Source of the DNA: Tractidigestivibacter scatoligenes
GTDB lineage: Bacteria; Actinomycetota; Coriobacteriia; Coriobacteriales; Atopobiaceae
DNA length: 64,000 nt
NCBI RefSeq assembly: GCF_001494635.1
Contig: NZ_LOJF01000001.1
Coordinates: forward strand, 620,001 to 684,000
Direction of reading: 5' to 3'
Within the stretch, counting starts at the first letter, position 1. Each line of letters opens with the position of its first letter. Below the pieces are notes generated by a model. It ran no database searches. It was not told the origin of the DNA and saw only the letters and a program-made list of their open reading frames with translations. Positions 17,631 to 25,415 of the stretch are shown here, piece by piece. The translations under genes and the position numbers were made by a program.

Positions 17631-18133
17631 GCGGCTCTCGGGTGATGGTGGCTTGGCGCTGGTGGTGCCACAGGTGCGAAGGGATGCAATCCGGGCAGAT
17701 GACCGTGGAGCTCGCTGTGCTGGTGCCCGTGGTCATTGTGGTTGCCCTGATTGTGGGGAACCTCATGGAGTTTGTCGACGCCTGCGCGGCCTTTGACCGT
17801 CTGAGCTTGGACGAGGTCATTGCCGAGGGTGTCTCTCCCGCAGGCGAGCAGAACGTGACGGCATCCGTTGCTGCGGTCGAGGATGCGATTCGCGCGGCGC
17901 TTGGCCGTGAGGGTTCCTGCGATGTCGAGGTGAGGACAGAGCGCGTCTCGGCTGGGGAAGGCGAGAGTCTGCTCTCTGTGGCGCCTCTTCTCACGCGCTA
18001 CACCTGCACGTTGGTGTTTAGGCCGTGGCCCAGGGAGCTTCGGCTTCCGGGCATCACGTATTCCGCGCCGCTTGAGCTGCGGCACGAGCGGACGCTTGTC
18101 ATCGATAGGTATCGTCCGGGGGTGGTGGTCTGA
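17627..18133 (+). CDS. Second TadE-like pseudopilin
   Basis: A 168-residue protein with the prepilin motif QSG then QMTVELAVLVPVV, with Glu at +5 and a hydrophobic helix behind it. The extracellular domain is about 110 residues long. The leader is long and carries four Trp residues. ATG at 17627 overlaps the previous TGA (ATGA) behind TTGGAGGCATC. With tadE it may form the minor-pilin tip complex. Confidence 0.78.
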   Translation: MSGSRVMVAWRWWCHRCEGMQSGQMTVELAVLVPVVIVVALIVGNLMEFVDACAAFDRLSLDEVIAEGVSPAGEQNVTASVAAVEDAIRAALGREGSCDVEVRTERVSAGEGESLLSVAPLLTRYTCTLVFRPWPRELRLPGITYSAPLELRHERTLVIDRYRPGVVV

Positions 18134-18555
18134 TGAGGTGGATGTTCGTCCAAATAGAGAGCCCGGCGGTCGAGAAGGGCTCTCCCATGCTGGGGTTCAG
18201 GGTTCTCTCGTCCTGGTTCGAGCGGCTCGTGGGGCTTCTCGGCACCGGGCCATCCGCTCAGCCCGTGGTGCTCATGAGGTGCGGCTCCATCCACACGTAC
18301 GGGATGGCCTATCCCATTGACGTGGCCCTTGTAGGCAGCCGCGGAGAGGTGCTTGCCTCCGAGCGTGCGCTGCCGCCATGCCGCGTCTTCTCCCACGCCG
18401 CGGCGTTCTGTGCCTTCGAGCGCCCGGCAAGTCCCTTCCCGTGGCCACTTGTGGGAGAGACACTGCGCGTGAACTCGCTCTTGTTTGAGCCAGAGAAATC
18501 GGCGCAACCGTGTGCGGCGCTCCCCGAGCCGGTGAGGGAGGTGGCTGGGTCATGA
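18133..18555 (+). CDS. DUF192 family protein in the Tad operon
   Basis: A 140-residue protein with the DUF192 core: FRVLSSWFERLVGLLG, then MRCGSIHTYGMAYPIDVALVGSRGEV and PPCRVFSHAAAFCAFE. DUF192 proteins elsewhere are often secreted, but this one has no evident signal peptide. Its start overlaps the previous stop (TGATG), and its end overlaps the next gene, so it is clearly part of the pilus operon. Function is unknown. Confidence 0.75.
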   Translation: MRWMFVQIESPAVEKGSPMLGFRVLSSWFERLVGLLGTGPSAQPVVLMRCGSIHTYGMAYPIDVALVGSRGEVLASERALPPCRVFSHAAAFCAFERPASPFPWPLVGETLRVNSLLFEPEKSAQPCAALPEPVREVAGS

Positions 18556-19178
18556 AGGAGTACGCGACCAAGGTATGCCCACGCTGCGGGGAGGAGCTCT
18601 TTGCCGACATGCACGTCTGCTACGGCTGCCTTTACGAGTTTCCGCCCGGGAGGGACGTTCCGGCACCGGCTAGTCCAGCTGTGCCCAAGACAGAGGAGAC
18701 GGCTTCTGCCGCCGAGGAGCCCTTGCTGCCAGAGCTTGTGGAAGACGAGCCGTTCCTCTGGGATGTGGGGTTGCCCCCTGCCGAGATCGGCTGGGAGGAC
18801 GACACGCTTGATCTCTCGGGCGTTGGTAATAAGGCAATCGCCACGGCTGCATCAAGCCCAGATACCCAGCCGTCCTCCCGTGAGGTGCTCTGCTGGGTGC
18901 GTACGCCCTCCATGGAGGTAAGGCTTCCCATACCCAATGAGGGCCTGGTCATAGGCCGTGATCAGACGTGCGACGTTGTGCTCCGCTCGCGTGCCGTGTC
19001 CCGCTCGCACGTTCGGATACTTCCCGCGCAGGATGGCGAGGAGGGCATGCGCGTCATAGACTTGGGGGCCACCAACCCCGCGATATTTTCCGGGAGGGAG
19101 GTGAGGGGAGAGGTTCTCGTCCCCCTTGGCTGGACGGTCTCCATCTGCGGAGCCTTCGCCACGCCGATGCGCGCCTAG
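18552..19178 (+). CDS. Zinc-ribbon/FHA domain protein
   Basis: A 208-residue cytoplasmic protein. The N-terminal zinc ribbon (CPRCGEE ... CYGC) is followed by a Pro/Glu-rich linker (about 35-115) and a C-terminal FHA domain (about 120-205) with GLVIGRDQTCDVVLRSRAVSRSH. The Arg of GRD and the SRSH segment are the usual phosphothreonine-binding positions. The start ATG overlaps the DUF192 stop. It is the last gene of the operon and suggests control by a Ser/Thr kinase encoded elsewhere. Confidence 0.85.
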   Translation: MKEYATKVCPRCGEELFADMHVCYGCLYEFPPGRDVPAPASPAVPKTEETASAAEEPLLPELVEDEPFLWDVGLPPAEIGWEDDTLDLSGVGNKAIATAASSPDTQPSSREVLCWVRTPSMEVRLPIPNEGLVIGRDQTCDVVLRSRAVSRSHVRILPAQDGEEGMRVIDLGATNPAIFSGREVRGEVLVPLGWTVSICGAFATPMRA

Positions 19179-19251
19179 GTATGAGTCTTGCTCTGGTATT
19201 CTGGGACCGCGATGCCACAAGGTCTTCCACAACCGTTCATTGGGGGATTCT

Positions 19252-21261
19252 ATGAGTAACCGGCACCCCGCCGGCGTCCTTAGGCGCCGTAGGCCTGCGC
19301 TTCTCGTGCTTCCGCTCCTGGTCATGCTCTTTGCTCTTGTCCTTGGCGTCACTCCCGCACATGCGGATGACTACAGCATGGACCAGACGGACATCGACGC
19401 GACGCTGGACACGTCGGGTGGTCTTACCGTGACCGAAGTGCGAACATTCGACTTCAGCGGGGACTTCCATGGCGTCTACTGGGAGATTCCCAAGGGGGAG
19501 AACAGCTCCAACGGGCGCACGGTGAGCGTCCAAGTGCTGGATGCTGGCATTGTCGAGAACGGCAACGCCCGCTCCTTCACGGAGTCCAACTCTGGCGCCA
19601 ACGAGACCTACTCCATCACAGACGAGGGTTCCTATCTGCAAATCAAGCTCTACTCTGCCCAAAGTGACACAACGGTGCAGTTCTACGTGTCCTATTTTGC
19701 CGATGGGATAGCCACGCGTTGGTCGGACACGGGCGAGCTGTACTGGAAGTTTGTCTCTGACGGCTGGGATGCCGAGTCGCAAAACGTCACCTGCACCATC
19801 CACTTGCCCGTTCCGAGCGGAGAGTCCGTGGCGGGTGGTGACAACGTGCGGGCCTGGGGCCACGGCCCCCTGGATGCGAGCCTTGCATTCGACGGAAACG
19901 ACGTGGTCTATTCCGTGCCGGGCGTCGGCACCAGCGAGTATGCCGAGGCGCGCATCACTTTCCCGGCAAGCTGGATCTCCGATTGCCCAGAGACCTCGGG
20001 TACGGTGCTCAGTTCCATCTTTGCGGAGGAGCAGAAGAACGCCGATGACGCAAACGCGCGTCGCGCCGCGGCACGCGCGGCCGTGTATGGGGTCACAGGG
20101 TTCTGCCTTGCCGTTGCCGTGGCGACCATCGTTGCAACCGCCATCGCAAAGCGTCGCTACAAGGCCTCGCACACTGCGCAGTTTGACGACAAGTACTTCC
20201 GCGATGTGCCCACGGGCGACCACCCAGTTGTTCTCGCTATGCTCGCCACCGGCGAGGACCCCGGCTCCGACGGTCTCACCGCCTCGCTCATGCGCCTTAC
20301 CGACGAGCACGCCGTGCAGCTTGACAAGGTCAAGGTGAGTAAGAAGAAGATGCTCGGTTCCAAGCAGTTCGACGACTACCGCGCGTCAATCGTGGGACCA
20401 ATTCCCCAGGGGACCTTTGGCACGCCCGCGGAGTGCAAGTCCGCCAAGCGCGCGGATGAGGCTGCCGTGGAATTCCTCTTCCACCGCGTTGCGCGTAGGA
20501 TACAGGCGCCTAACGATCTCTCGTACACCGGAAGCGAGCCTGCCCTGTACTTCTCGGCCATCAAGAAGTACGCAAAGTCCTCGCCAGAGGCGTACTCGGA
20601 CGCCTACGAGTCCTGGCAGTCCTCGATCAGGGTTGAGTACCTCAAGCGCTTCGCAGGCAACGGCTCTCTCAAGGGGACGGGTCATGGGCTTGCCGTTGGG
20701 CTTAGTGCGTTCTCCATCCTTGCGGCATTCCTGGAGCTGTTCGTTGTTGGCATCATGTTCGAGGCCGACATCCTTCTCGCACTTGGCGTCACCGCGGTCT
20801 GCGGCGCAAGCGGTGGTATCTCGCTGTTCCTGCTCAGTGACAGGTTCTTCAAGGACATTAGTGTCGAGGGGGTCGAGACAAAGGCCAAGGTCCTGGCCCT
20901 CAAGCGCTGGCTCCAGGAGTTCACCCGCCTGGACGAGGCGGTGCCGAGCGACGTTATCCTCTGGAACCGCCTGCTGGTGATGGCGGTGGCGCTCGGCGTT
21001 GCGGACAAGGTCATCGAGCAACTCAAGGTTGCCATGCCGGAGCTCATCGACGATCCGGACTTTATGCCGATTTACTACTGGTACTACATCGGCCAGCCGG
21101 GTGTGGGCTCTCCCGCAGATGTCTTCAGCGGTGCTATCCACGATGCTTCTGTGGCTGCGATTGCCAACTCGGTCGACGCAAGCGGCAGCGGCGGGGGAGG
21201 CGGCTTCTCCTCTGGCGGAGGGGGCGGCTTTGGCGGTGGCGGAGGCGGCGGCGCGTTCTAG
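19252..21261 (+). CDS. DUF2207 family membrane protein
   Basis: A 669-residue protein with a signal peptide ending at AHA-DD (about residue 35) and an extracellular domain of about 240 residues rich in polar strands. A membrane helix follows at about 280-300, then a cytosolic region and two more helices near 485-530. The C-terminus is a Gly-rich tail (GGGGGF repeats, then AF). This is the layout of YciQ-like DUF2207 proteins, whose function is unknown. ATG at 19252 follows TGGGGGATTCT. It is 73 bp from the Tad operon with no terminator between, so read-through is possible. Confidence 0.88.
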   Translation: MSNRHPAGVLRRRRPALLVLPLLVMLFALVLGVTPAHADDYSMDQTDIDATLDTSGGLTVTEVRTFDFSGDFHGVYWEIPKGENSSNGRTVSVQVLDAGIVENGNARSFTESNSGANETYSITDEGSYLQIKLYSAQSDTTVQFYVSYFADGIATRWSDTGELYWKFVSDGWDAESQNVTCTIHLPVPSGESVAGGDNVRAWGHGPLDASLAFDGNDVVYSVPGVGTSEYAEARITFPASWISDCPETSGTVLSSIFAEEQKNADDANARRAAARAAVYGVTGFCLAVAVATIVATAIAKRRYKASHTAQFDDKYFRDVPTGDHPVVLAMLATGEDPGSDGLTASLMRLTDEHAVQLDKVKVSKKKMLGSKQFDDYRASIVGPIPQGTFGTPAECKSAKRADEAAVEFLFHRVARRIQAPNDLSYTGSEPALYFSAIKKYAKSSPEAYSDAYESWQSSIRVEYLKRFAGNGSLKGTGHGLAVGLSAFSILAAFLELFVVGIMFEADILLALGVTAVCGASGGISLFLLSDRFFKDISVEGVETKAKVLALKRWLQEFTRLDEAVPSDVILWNRLLVMAVALGVADKVIEQLKVAMPELIDDPDFMPIYYWYYIGQPGVGSPADVFSGAIHDASVAAIANSVDASGSGGGGGFSSGGGGGFGGGGGGGAF

Positions 21262-21430
21262 CGTCGGCAGCTGCTAAGCCGCAGCTCCGCAGCTCAAGGT
21301 TTCGCACCTATCCGGATTCTGGAACCCAACGAACGGCCCCGTCGCCGTACGACTTTGCAGTTCTCTCAGCTCCCTGGGCGCGAAACCTCGTGGAATCGAA
21401 TATCATCAGAGCGGACTATTCAAGCGCTTA

Positions 21431-21464
21431 CCAAACGCCCCGGCGTATCGAGCGGGGCGTTTGG
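21431..21464 (+). promoter_or_regulatory. Hairpin upstream of fprA
   Basis: CCAAACGCCCC (21431-21441) and GGGGCGTTTGG (21454-21464) form a perfect 11-bp stem 66 bp before the fprA start. There is no U-tract on the plus strand, so it may be a leader hairpin or a weak terminator for the preceding gene. Confidence 0.5.
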
Positions 21465-21530
21465 TGTGGACATGGCAGTCGGGTGGTAAGGCGCCGCCCG
21501 TGCCGCCCGGAAGCGGGCGAAGGGAGAGCA

Positions 21531-22736
21531 ATGTACAACGTGCGCATGATTGGCGAGGACACCTGGTGGCTGGGCGCGTCTGATCGCAGGATTCAGCTGT
21601 TCGAGAACACCTACCCCGTGCCCAACGGCATGTCCTATAACAACTACCTCATCATGGACGAGAAGACCTGCCTGCTCGATGGCGTGGATGAGTCTGTCTC
21701 GCGTCAGTTCGAGGAGAACCTCGCCCACGTTCTCGACGGCCGTCCCCTGGACTACCTGGTGATCGACCACATGGAGCCCGACCACTGCGCCGTTATCCCC
21801 GACCTTGTCCGCAGGTGGCCCAACCTCAAGCTCGTCGGCACCCCCAAGGCCTTCGACCTTGTCCGCCAGTTCCATGGCTTTGACCCCACGCCGCACGCCA
21901 TCAAGGTCAAGGAGGGCGACACTCTCTCGCTTGGCCGCCACACGCTGCAGTTTGTCCTCGCCCCCATGGTCCACTGGCCGGAGGTCATGGTGAGCTACGA
22001 CCAGCTCACGGGCACGCTCTTCTCGGCAGACGCCTTTGGTGCGTTTGGCGCCACCGGTGGCGCCATCTTTGCCGACGAGGTCGACTGGGAGCGCGACTGG
22101 GCGGACGAGGCGCGCCGCTACTACACCAACATCGTGGGCAAGTACGGCATGCAGGTGACGTCGCTGCTCAAGAAGGCCTCCAAGCTGGACATCAAGGAGA
22201 TTGCGCCGCTGCACGCGCACATCTGGCGCCGCGACTTCGACCAGATTCTCTCCCGCTACCAGAAGTGGGCCGCCTACGAGCCCGAGGACAAGTCCGTTGC
22301 CATCTTCTACGGCTCCATCTACGGCGGAACCGCCAACGCGGCAGACATCCTCTCGACCAAGCTTGCCGAGGCGGGCGTGCACGACGTCCGCGTCTACGAC
22401 GTCTCCAAGACCCCCGTCTCCGAGATGCTCTCGCAGTCCTTCCGCTCGCCGGTGCTGGTCTTCGCCTCTGCCACGTACAACATGGGCATCTTCGACGGAA
22501 TGCGCGAGCTTCTCGAGGACCTCAACGCCCACGCGATGAAGAACCGCACCGTAGGCGTCATCTACAACGGCTCGTGGGCACCGCAGGCGGGCTCGCTCAT
22601 GCTCGACGCCATCCAGCGCATGAAGGGCATGGAGGTGCTCGACGCCGAGGTGCACGTGACTTCCGCGGTGGACGAGGGCGCGCTCGAGCAGATCGATGCC
22701 CTTTCCGCTGCCATCGTGGCGAAGCTCGCGGAGTAG
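21531..22736 (+). CDS. fprA: FprA-type flavodiiron protein (O2/NO reductase)
   Basis: A 401-residue two-domain enzyme expected to reduce O2 (or NO) to water in anaerobes. The N-terminal metallo-beta-lactamase-like domain has the diiron ligands H80-x-E82-x-D84, with H85 next, then H148, D167 and the PLHAH histidine (228 or 230). A C-terminal flavodoxin domain (about 255-401) starts with the FMN loop GSIYGGTAN. ATG at 21531 follows AAGGGAGAGCA. No rubredoxin gene is adjacent. It ends at its own terminator just before the decayed element. Confidence 0.95.
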   Translation: MYNVRMIGEDTWWLGASDRRIQLFENTYPVPNGMSYNNYLIMDEKTCLLDGVDESVSRQFEENLAHVLDGRPLDYLVIDHMEPDHCAVIPDLVRRWPNLKLVGTPKAFDLVRQFHGFDPTPHAIKVKEGDTLSLGRHTLQFVLAPMVHWPEVMVSYDQLTGTLFSADAFGAFGATGGAIFADEVDWERDWADEARRYYTNIVGKYGMQVTSLLKKASKLDIKEIAPLHAHIWRRDFDQILSRYQKWAAYEPEDKSVAIFYGSIYGGTANAADILSTKLAEAGVHDVRVYDVSKTPVSEMLSQSFRSPVLVFASATYNMGIFDGMRELLEDLNAHAMKNRTVGVIYNGSWAPQAGSLMLDAIQRMKGMEVLDAEVHVTSAVDEGALEQIDALSAAIVAKLAE

Positions 22737-22778
22737 GGAAGACGGCCAGTTCCAAGTTTGCCACCGGACGACAACGTT

Positions 22779-22813
22779 GCGGCCCGCGGCGCCTGTGCGC
22801 TGCGGGTCGTTTT
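22779..22813 (+). terminator. Intrinsic terminator of fprA
   Basis: GCGGCCCGC and GCGGGTCGT form the outer stem, with an inner GCGC pair, followed by TTTT at 22810-22813. It marks the left limit of the normal chromosome before the element. Confidence 0.7.
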
Positions 22814-22846
22814 GGTGAGAAGAACGTGGGGCCATCCTTGCGGGCA

Positions 22847-23207
22847 CTACTTGTCTCCACCGAACGTTATGAAGAGTCCCGTGAAGAACTTGGGCCCCCC
22901 TCTTGTTGGGCTTGCGCTCGACGGGAGGCCTCTCGGGCTTCTTGTACTTTGCGTTCTTGGCTTCGGCTAGCTCGCGCGCGACGTTCTCCTGGACCTCCTG
23001 CCAGCGCTTCTCGGCCTTGGCCTTTGCCTCGGGGGACTCGTCGTAGACGTAGTGAAGTAGAGAGTCCATGACCTCCTTACGTCCTTCATCTCCCGGGAGA
23101 AGTCTGCGCATCTTTCCGACCCGCTCAAGTTGCTTCTCGAGCTCCTCCTCGCCCTCCTGTGCGTAGTCGTGCTCCTCGACGGAGAGGACGTGCCAGGAAC
23201 CGTCCGA
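22847..23207 (-). pseudogene. Truncated charged, coiled-coil-like protein (element remnant)
   Basis: On the minus strand an open frame begins at a TAA (23208-23210) without a start codon and reads a highly charged sequence (EEELEKQLERVGKMRRLLPGD ... AKAKAEKRWQEVQENVARELAEAK) likely to form a coiled coil. The frame then runs on antisense through fprA. A +1 shift at a run of six G (near 22896) gives the natural-looking end FFTGLFITFGGDK and a TAG at 22847-22849. No family is recognised. The N-terminus is missing. Confidence 0.5.
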
Positions 23208-24124
23208 TTACCGACCTCAAGTTCAGGAAGCGCATGCGATTGATATGGCGTGCGCGGGGCATCCCGCGCGAGGCGCAGGCCCGCTTCATGTGGGAGCCGA
23301 GAAAGGACGCCGTGAGGACCGCGAGGGAAGCGAGGTGCATCGTCAACGACCTGCTGGGGAGGGTCAGGCCGGGCGACTTCGTGATTATCGACTGCCTATA
23401 CATGCTGCTGCACGGCGGCGACGAGAACTCCGCGCAGACCTTGCAGCCGATGGTCATGGAGTTCGACCGCCTACTCACGGAGGGCGGATGCTCCGGCGTG
23501 CTGCTGGTCCATCATCAGGCTAAGGGCGCTAGCGGGCAGAAGGCCGTAATCGACCGTGGCGCGGGGTCCGGCGTCGTGTCGCGGTTCGTCGACAACGTGT
23601 TCTCGCTCGATTACCTGGACGCGGACGAGGAGGACGAGTTCATCCGCCAGGCCGGGGAGCAGAAGCTCCGCCCGCGCCGCCTGTCGTGCGTCATGCGCAA
23701 CGCGGAGGAGGACGAGAGCGTGGACTTCCTGTTCGGCGGGCCGCGCCTGGTGACGGACGCGGGCGGAGACCTGTCCCGCTACTACGTCAGCGGAAGCCCA
23801 CAGGCGAACGGCGCTCACAGCGCACGGGGCAACCGGGAGCGCGCCGAGCAGGATTGGGCGGCGAAAGCCGAGCTGGTGGGCGCGGCGCTAGAGGAGGCCG
23901 CGCGGGAGGGCGCGTCGCCCACGCCCGAGTACGTGTCCGCCTACTACCAGGCCCACCACGGCGAGCACGGGCTGGGCAAGAAGGCGGGGCTGGGGACCAT
24001 CCGCAACTGGCTCAAGCCTGGCTGCGTGAGCCTCCCGTTCCACACGGAGGGGGGCGTGGTCGTTCCGGACGAGTCCGGGGGCGAGGGGCAGCAGGAGGCG
24101 GCGCACGAACGAGCACCCCTATAG
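23159..24124 (+). pseudogene. RepA-like AAA ATPase, N-terminally truncated
   Basis: The recognisable part starts near 23204. FRKRMRLIWRARGI, GDFVIIDCLYMLLHGGDENSA, VMEFDRLL and VLLVHHQAKG (with a following DRGAGSGVVSR) match the second half of RepA/AAA_25-type helicases of plasmids and phages, where the ID/DP-LY segment is Walker B. The Walker A half is absent because the sequence switches to the opposite-strand fragment. The C-terminal 90 residues look like a helix-turn-helix or primase-contact tail. GTG 23159 would be an artificial start. Confidence 0.75.
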
Positions 24125-24199
24125 GGGCTACCGTTCGTGCGTGCGTCCCGCCCGACGAACGTACGAACAGACTCTCTTTAGCGCCGGTCGTTCGTTCGT
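24105..24199. repeat. Cluster of ACGAACG/CGTTCGT heptamers
   Basis: ACGAACG occurs at 24105-24111 and 24155-24161. CGTTCGT occurs at 24132-24138, 24189-24195 and 24193-24199. GCACGAACG (24103-24111) and CGTTCGTGC (24132-24140) form a hairpin with an inner CCCC-TATA-GGGG across the stop codon of the RepA-like remnant. An iteron-like origin remnant is possible. Confidence 0.5.
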
Positions 24200-24400
24200 G
24201 CGCGCGAGCCGGGGGAGGCGCGCCGCGTGTGGGATGCCACGCCCCGAGGCCCCAAACCCCCTCGCCGCTCGAACCGCCCCGACCGGCGCACAGGCCCCGG
24301 ATTCCGAGCGACGGCGCATTATTTTTTTCTGTGGGAGGGCATGCCGCCATGACGAGGAGGCGCGCCCCGGAGTGGCTAAGGCCGGGTGGATTGCAGGATT

Positions 24401-24433
24401 TGGTGTACATCTTGGTGTACAGCGTGGTGTACA
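24401..24433. repeat. Three TGGTGTACA direct repeats with 12-bp period
   Basis: TGGTGTACA is found at 24401-24409, 24413-24421 and 24425-24433, so the period is exactly 12 bp. They lie 58 bp from the tRNA-Phe 3' end. Direct repeats of this kind next to an attachment site are typical of integrase arm or excisionase sites, but no integrase remains to test this. Confidence 0.7.
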
Positions 24434-24451
24434 TGAGGCTCGAAACAAGAA

Positions 24452-24489
24452 GCCCGCCTACCGTTTTCGCAGGTAGGCGGGCCTTTTTT
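24452..24489. terminator. Bidirectional terminator at the tRNA-Phe 3' side
   Basis: GCCCGCCTACC (24452-24462) pairs perfectly with GGTAGGCGGGC (24472-24482). On the plus strand it is followed by six T. On the minus strand it follows tRNA-Phe and is trailed by TTCTTGTTT. Confidence 0.8.
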
Positions 24490-24491
24490 AC

Positions 24492-24567
24492 TGGTGGCGG
24501 GGAAGGGAGTCGAACCCCTGACACGGGGATTTTCAGTCCCCTGCTCTACCAACTGAGCTACCCAGCC
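24492..24567 (-). tRNA. tRNA-Phe (GAA), CCA encoded
   Basis: A 76-nt cloverleaf on the minus strand. The anticodon loop CTGAAAA gives anticodon GAA between GGGGA and TCCCC stems. The T loop is TTCGACT and the D arm is GCTCAGTTGGTAGAGC. The 3' CCA is encoded at 24492-24494. The acceptor stem pairs GGCTGGG with CCCCGCC, leaving one U-C mismatch at 4-69, where CCCAGCC would be expected. The altered 3' half may come from element integration. Confidence 0.93.
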
Positions 24568-25160
24568 AAAGGCTTGCTCTTGCAAGCTCGTTTACTATAC
24601 CAAACCGTACGGAAACGTCAACGAGAATCTTTGCAATGCCGAGAAAATCACCGTGTGGAGTCGCGTTAGAAGGCAAAGCGTTGGTGGCATTGAAGGTCTG
24701 CGCTGCTTCTAGGTTGCATCGAACTGCTCCTCGTTGCACTAAATTCCTTGCGATTGCGCCGAACTGCGCCTCGTTACATGTCTTATTCGCGACCGGGGCC
24801 GCCCTCGGAAGTGGTTGCGCATTTGATTTGCTATTCTACCTGGGCGTTCGCGGCATCCTCGGACTGCCGCTAACTGGGGTGTGCCCGAATCCGTGTGTAA
24901 CGAAGGACAGTTCGGTGCACGAGAACCCAGAAATGTGTAACGAGGGCGAGTTCGATGCGACTTTATTGCCCCGCCACGCTCCCGTCTGGCATTGCGGACC
25001 AGAAGAGTAACAGTTAACCTGCGAGGCCAGGCACGGTTGGGTTACAAAGTGCTCAGATACCACGGCGCTGCACCCGGCATGTGCGGCGAGGAGACGCCGC
25101 CCTGCTCCCACTCCCGCTTCCGCAAGCCGTAGGCCGGTATTTCTGAGACTCCGTTGGCCC
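24568..25160. other. Long spacer without a gene
   Basis: No credible coding region is seen; open frames here have no protein-like composition. The main content is the set of four dyad repeats at 24714-24960. A GTTACA/TGTAAC theme recurs further on (25010, 25040). Confidence 0.55.
24714..24960. repeat. Four dyad repeats in two head-to-head pairs with 40-bp spacing
   Basis: A unit of about 25 bp, consensus TGTAACGAGGNNNAGTTCG followed by RTGCA, occurs reversed at 24714-24738 and 24754-24778 and forward at 24896-24920 and 24936-24960. The spacing inside each pair is exactly 40 bp. Each unit is itself an imperfect dyad (TGYAACGA ... TCGRTGCA). Confidence 0.7.
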
Positions 25161-25415
25161 CTACGCTAGGCGGAAGGACTTCCCATCCTCGTCGAACGCC
25201 ACGGGCTTCGACCTTCCGGCAAAGTACGAGCTCACGACCTCGCGCGCCGCCGCCAGCACGGCGTCATCGTCCTTCTCGGCAACCGCCTCGCGGCTCACCT
25301 CCACCCACAGCGACTGCCCGCCGCAGGCGTCGCGCAGGCGCACACGCGCTGGCACCCCGGCGTTGAGCAGGGTCTCGTTCACATCGGCAATCTCAAGGAT
25401 GTTGACGACCTTCAT
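25161..25415 (-). CDS. Small conserved-looking protein downstream of the DNA glycosylase
   Basis: An 84-residue protein (MKVVNILEIADVNETLLNAG ...), acidic and without membrane segments. It is not assigned to a family. The ATG at 25415 overlaps the TGA of the upstream glycosylase gene (ATGA), so it is translationally coupled to it. An alternating strand/helix composition (RVRLRD, SLWVEVSREAV, DDDAVLAAAREVV) suggests a compact alpha/beta fold. A role linked to the glycosylase is inferred from position only. Confidence 0.7.
   Translation of the reverse strand: MKVVNILEIADVNETLLNAGVPARVRLRDACGGQSLWVEVSREAVAEKDDDAVLAAAREVVSSYFAGRSKPVAFDEDGKSFRLA

Larger units (their letters stand above)
22814..24491. 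mobile_element. Remnant of an integrated plasmid- or phage-like element next to tRNA-Phe
   Basis: Between the fprA terminator and tRNA-Phe there are only two truncated genes, facing opposite ways and fused near 23200. One is a RepA-like AAA ATPase fragment. No integrase, structural gene or complete replication gene remains. Short repeats next to the tRNA (24401-24433) are consistent with integrase-binding sites. I could not find a second copy of the tRNA 3' end at the left side. Confidence 0.65.

Noticed and set aside
21420-22846. Continuation of the minus-strand remnant through fprA
   Set aside because: The sequence is antisense to fprA and has no protein-like character there. A one-base shift gives a natural end at 22847.
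24401-24433. Short repeats as a CRISPR remnant
   Set aside because: Only 9-bp units with 3-bp gaps; far too short for repeat-spacer structure.
24636-25010. 124-codon open frame after tRNA-Phe
   Set aside because: It runs through the dyad repeats, has no ribosome site and no protein-like composition.
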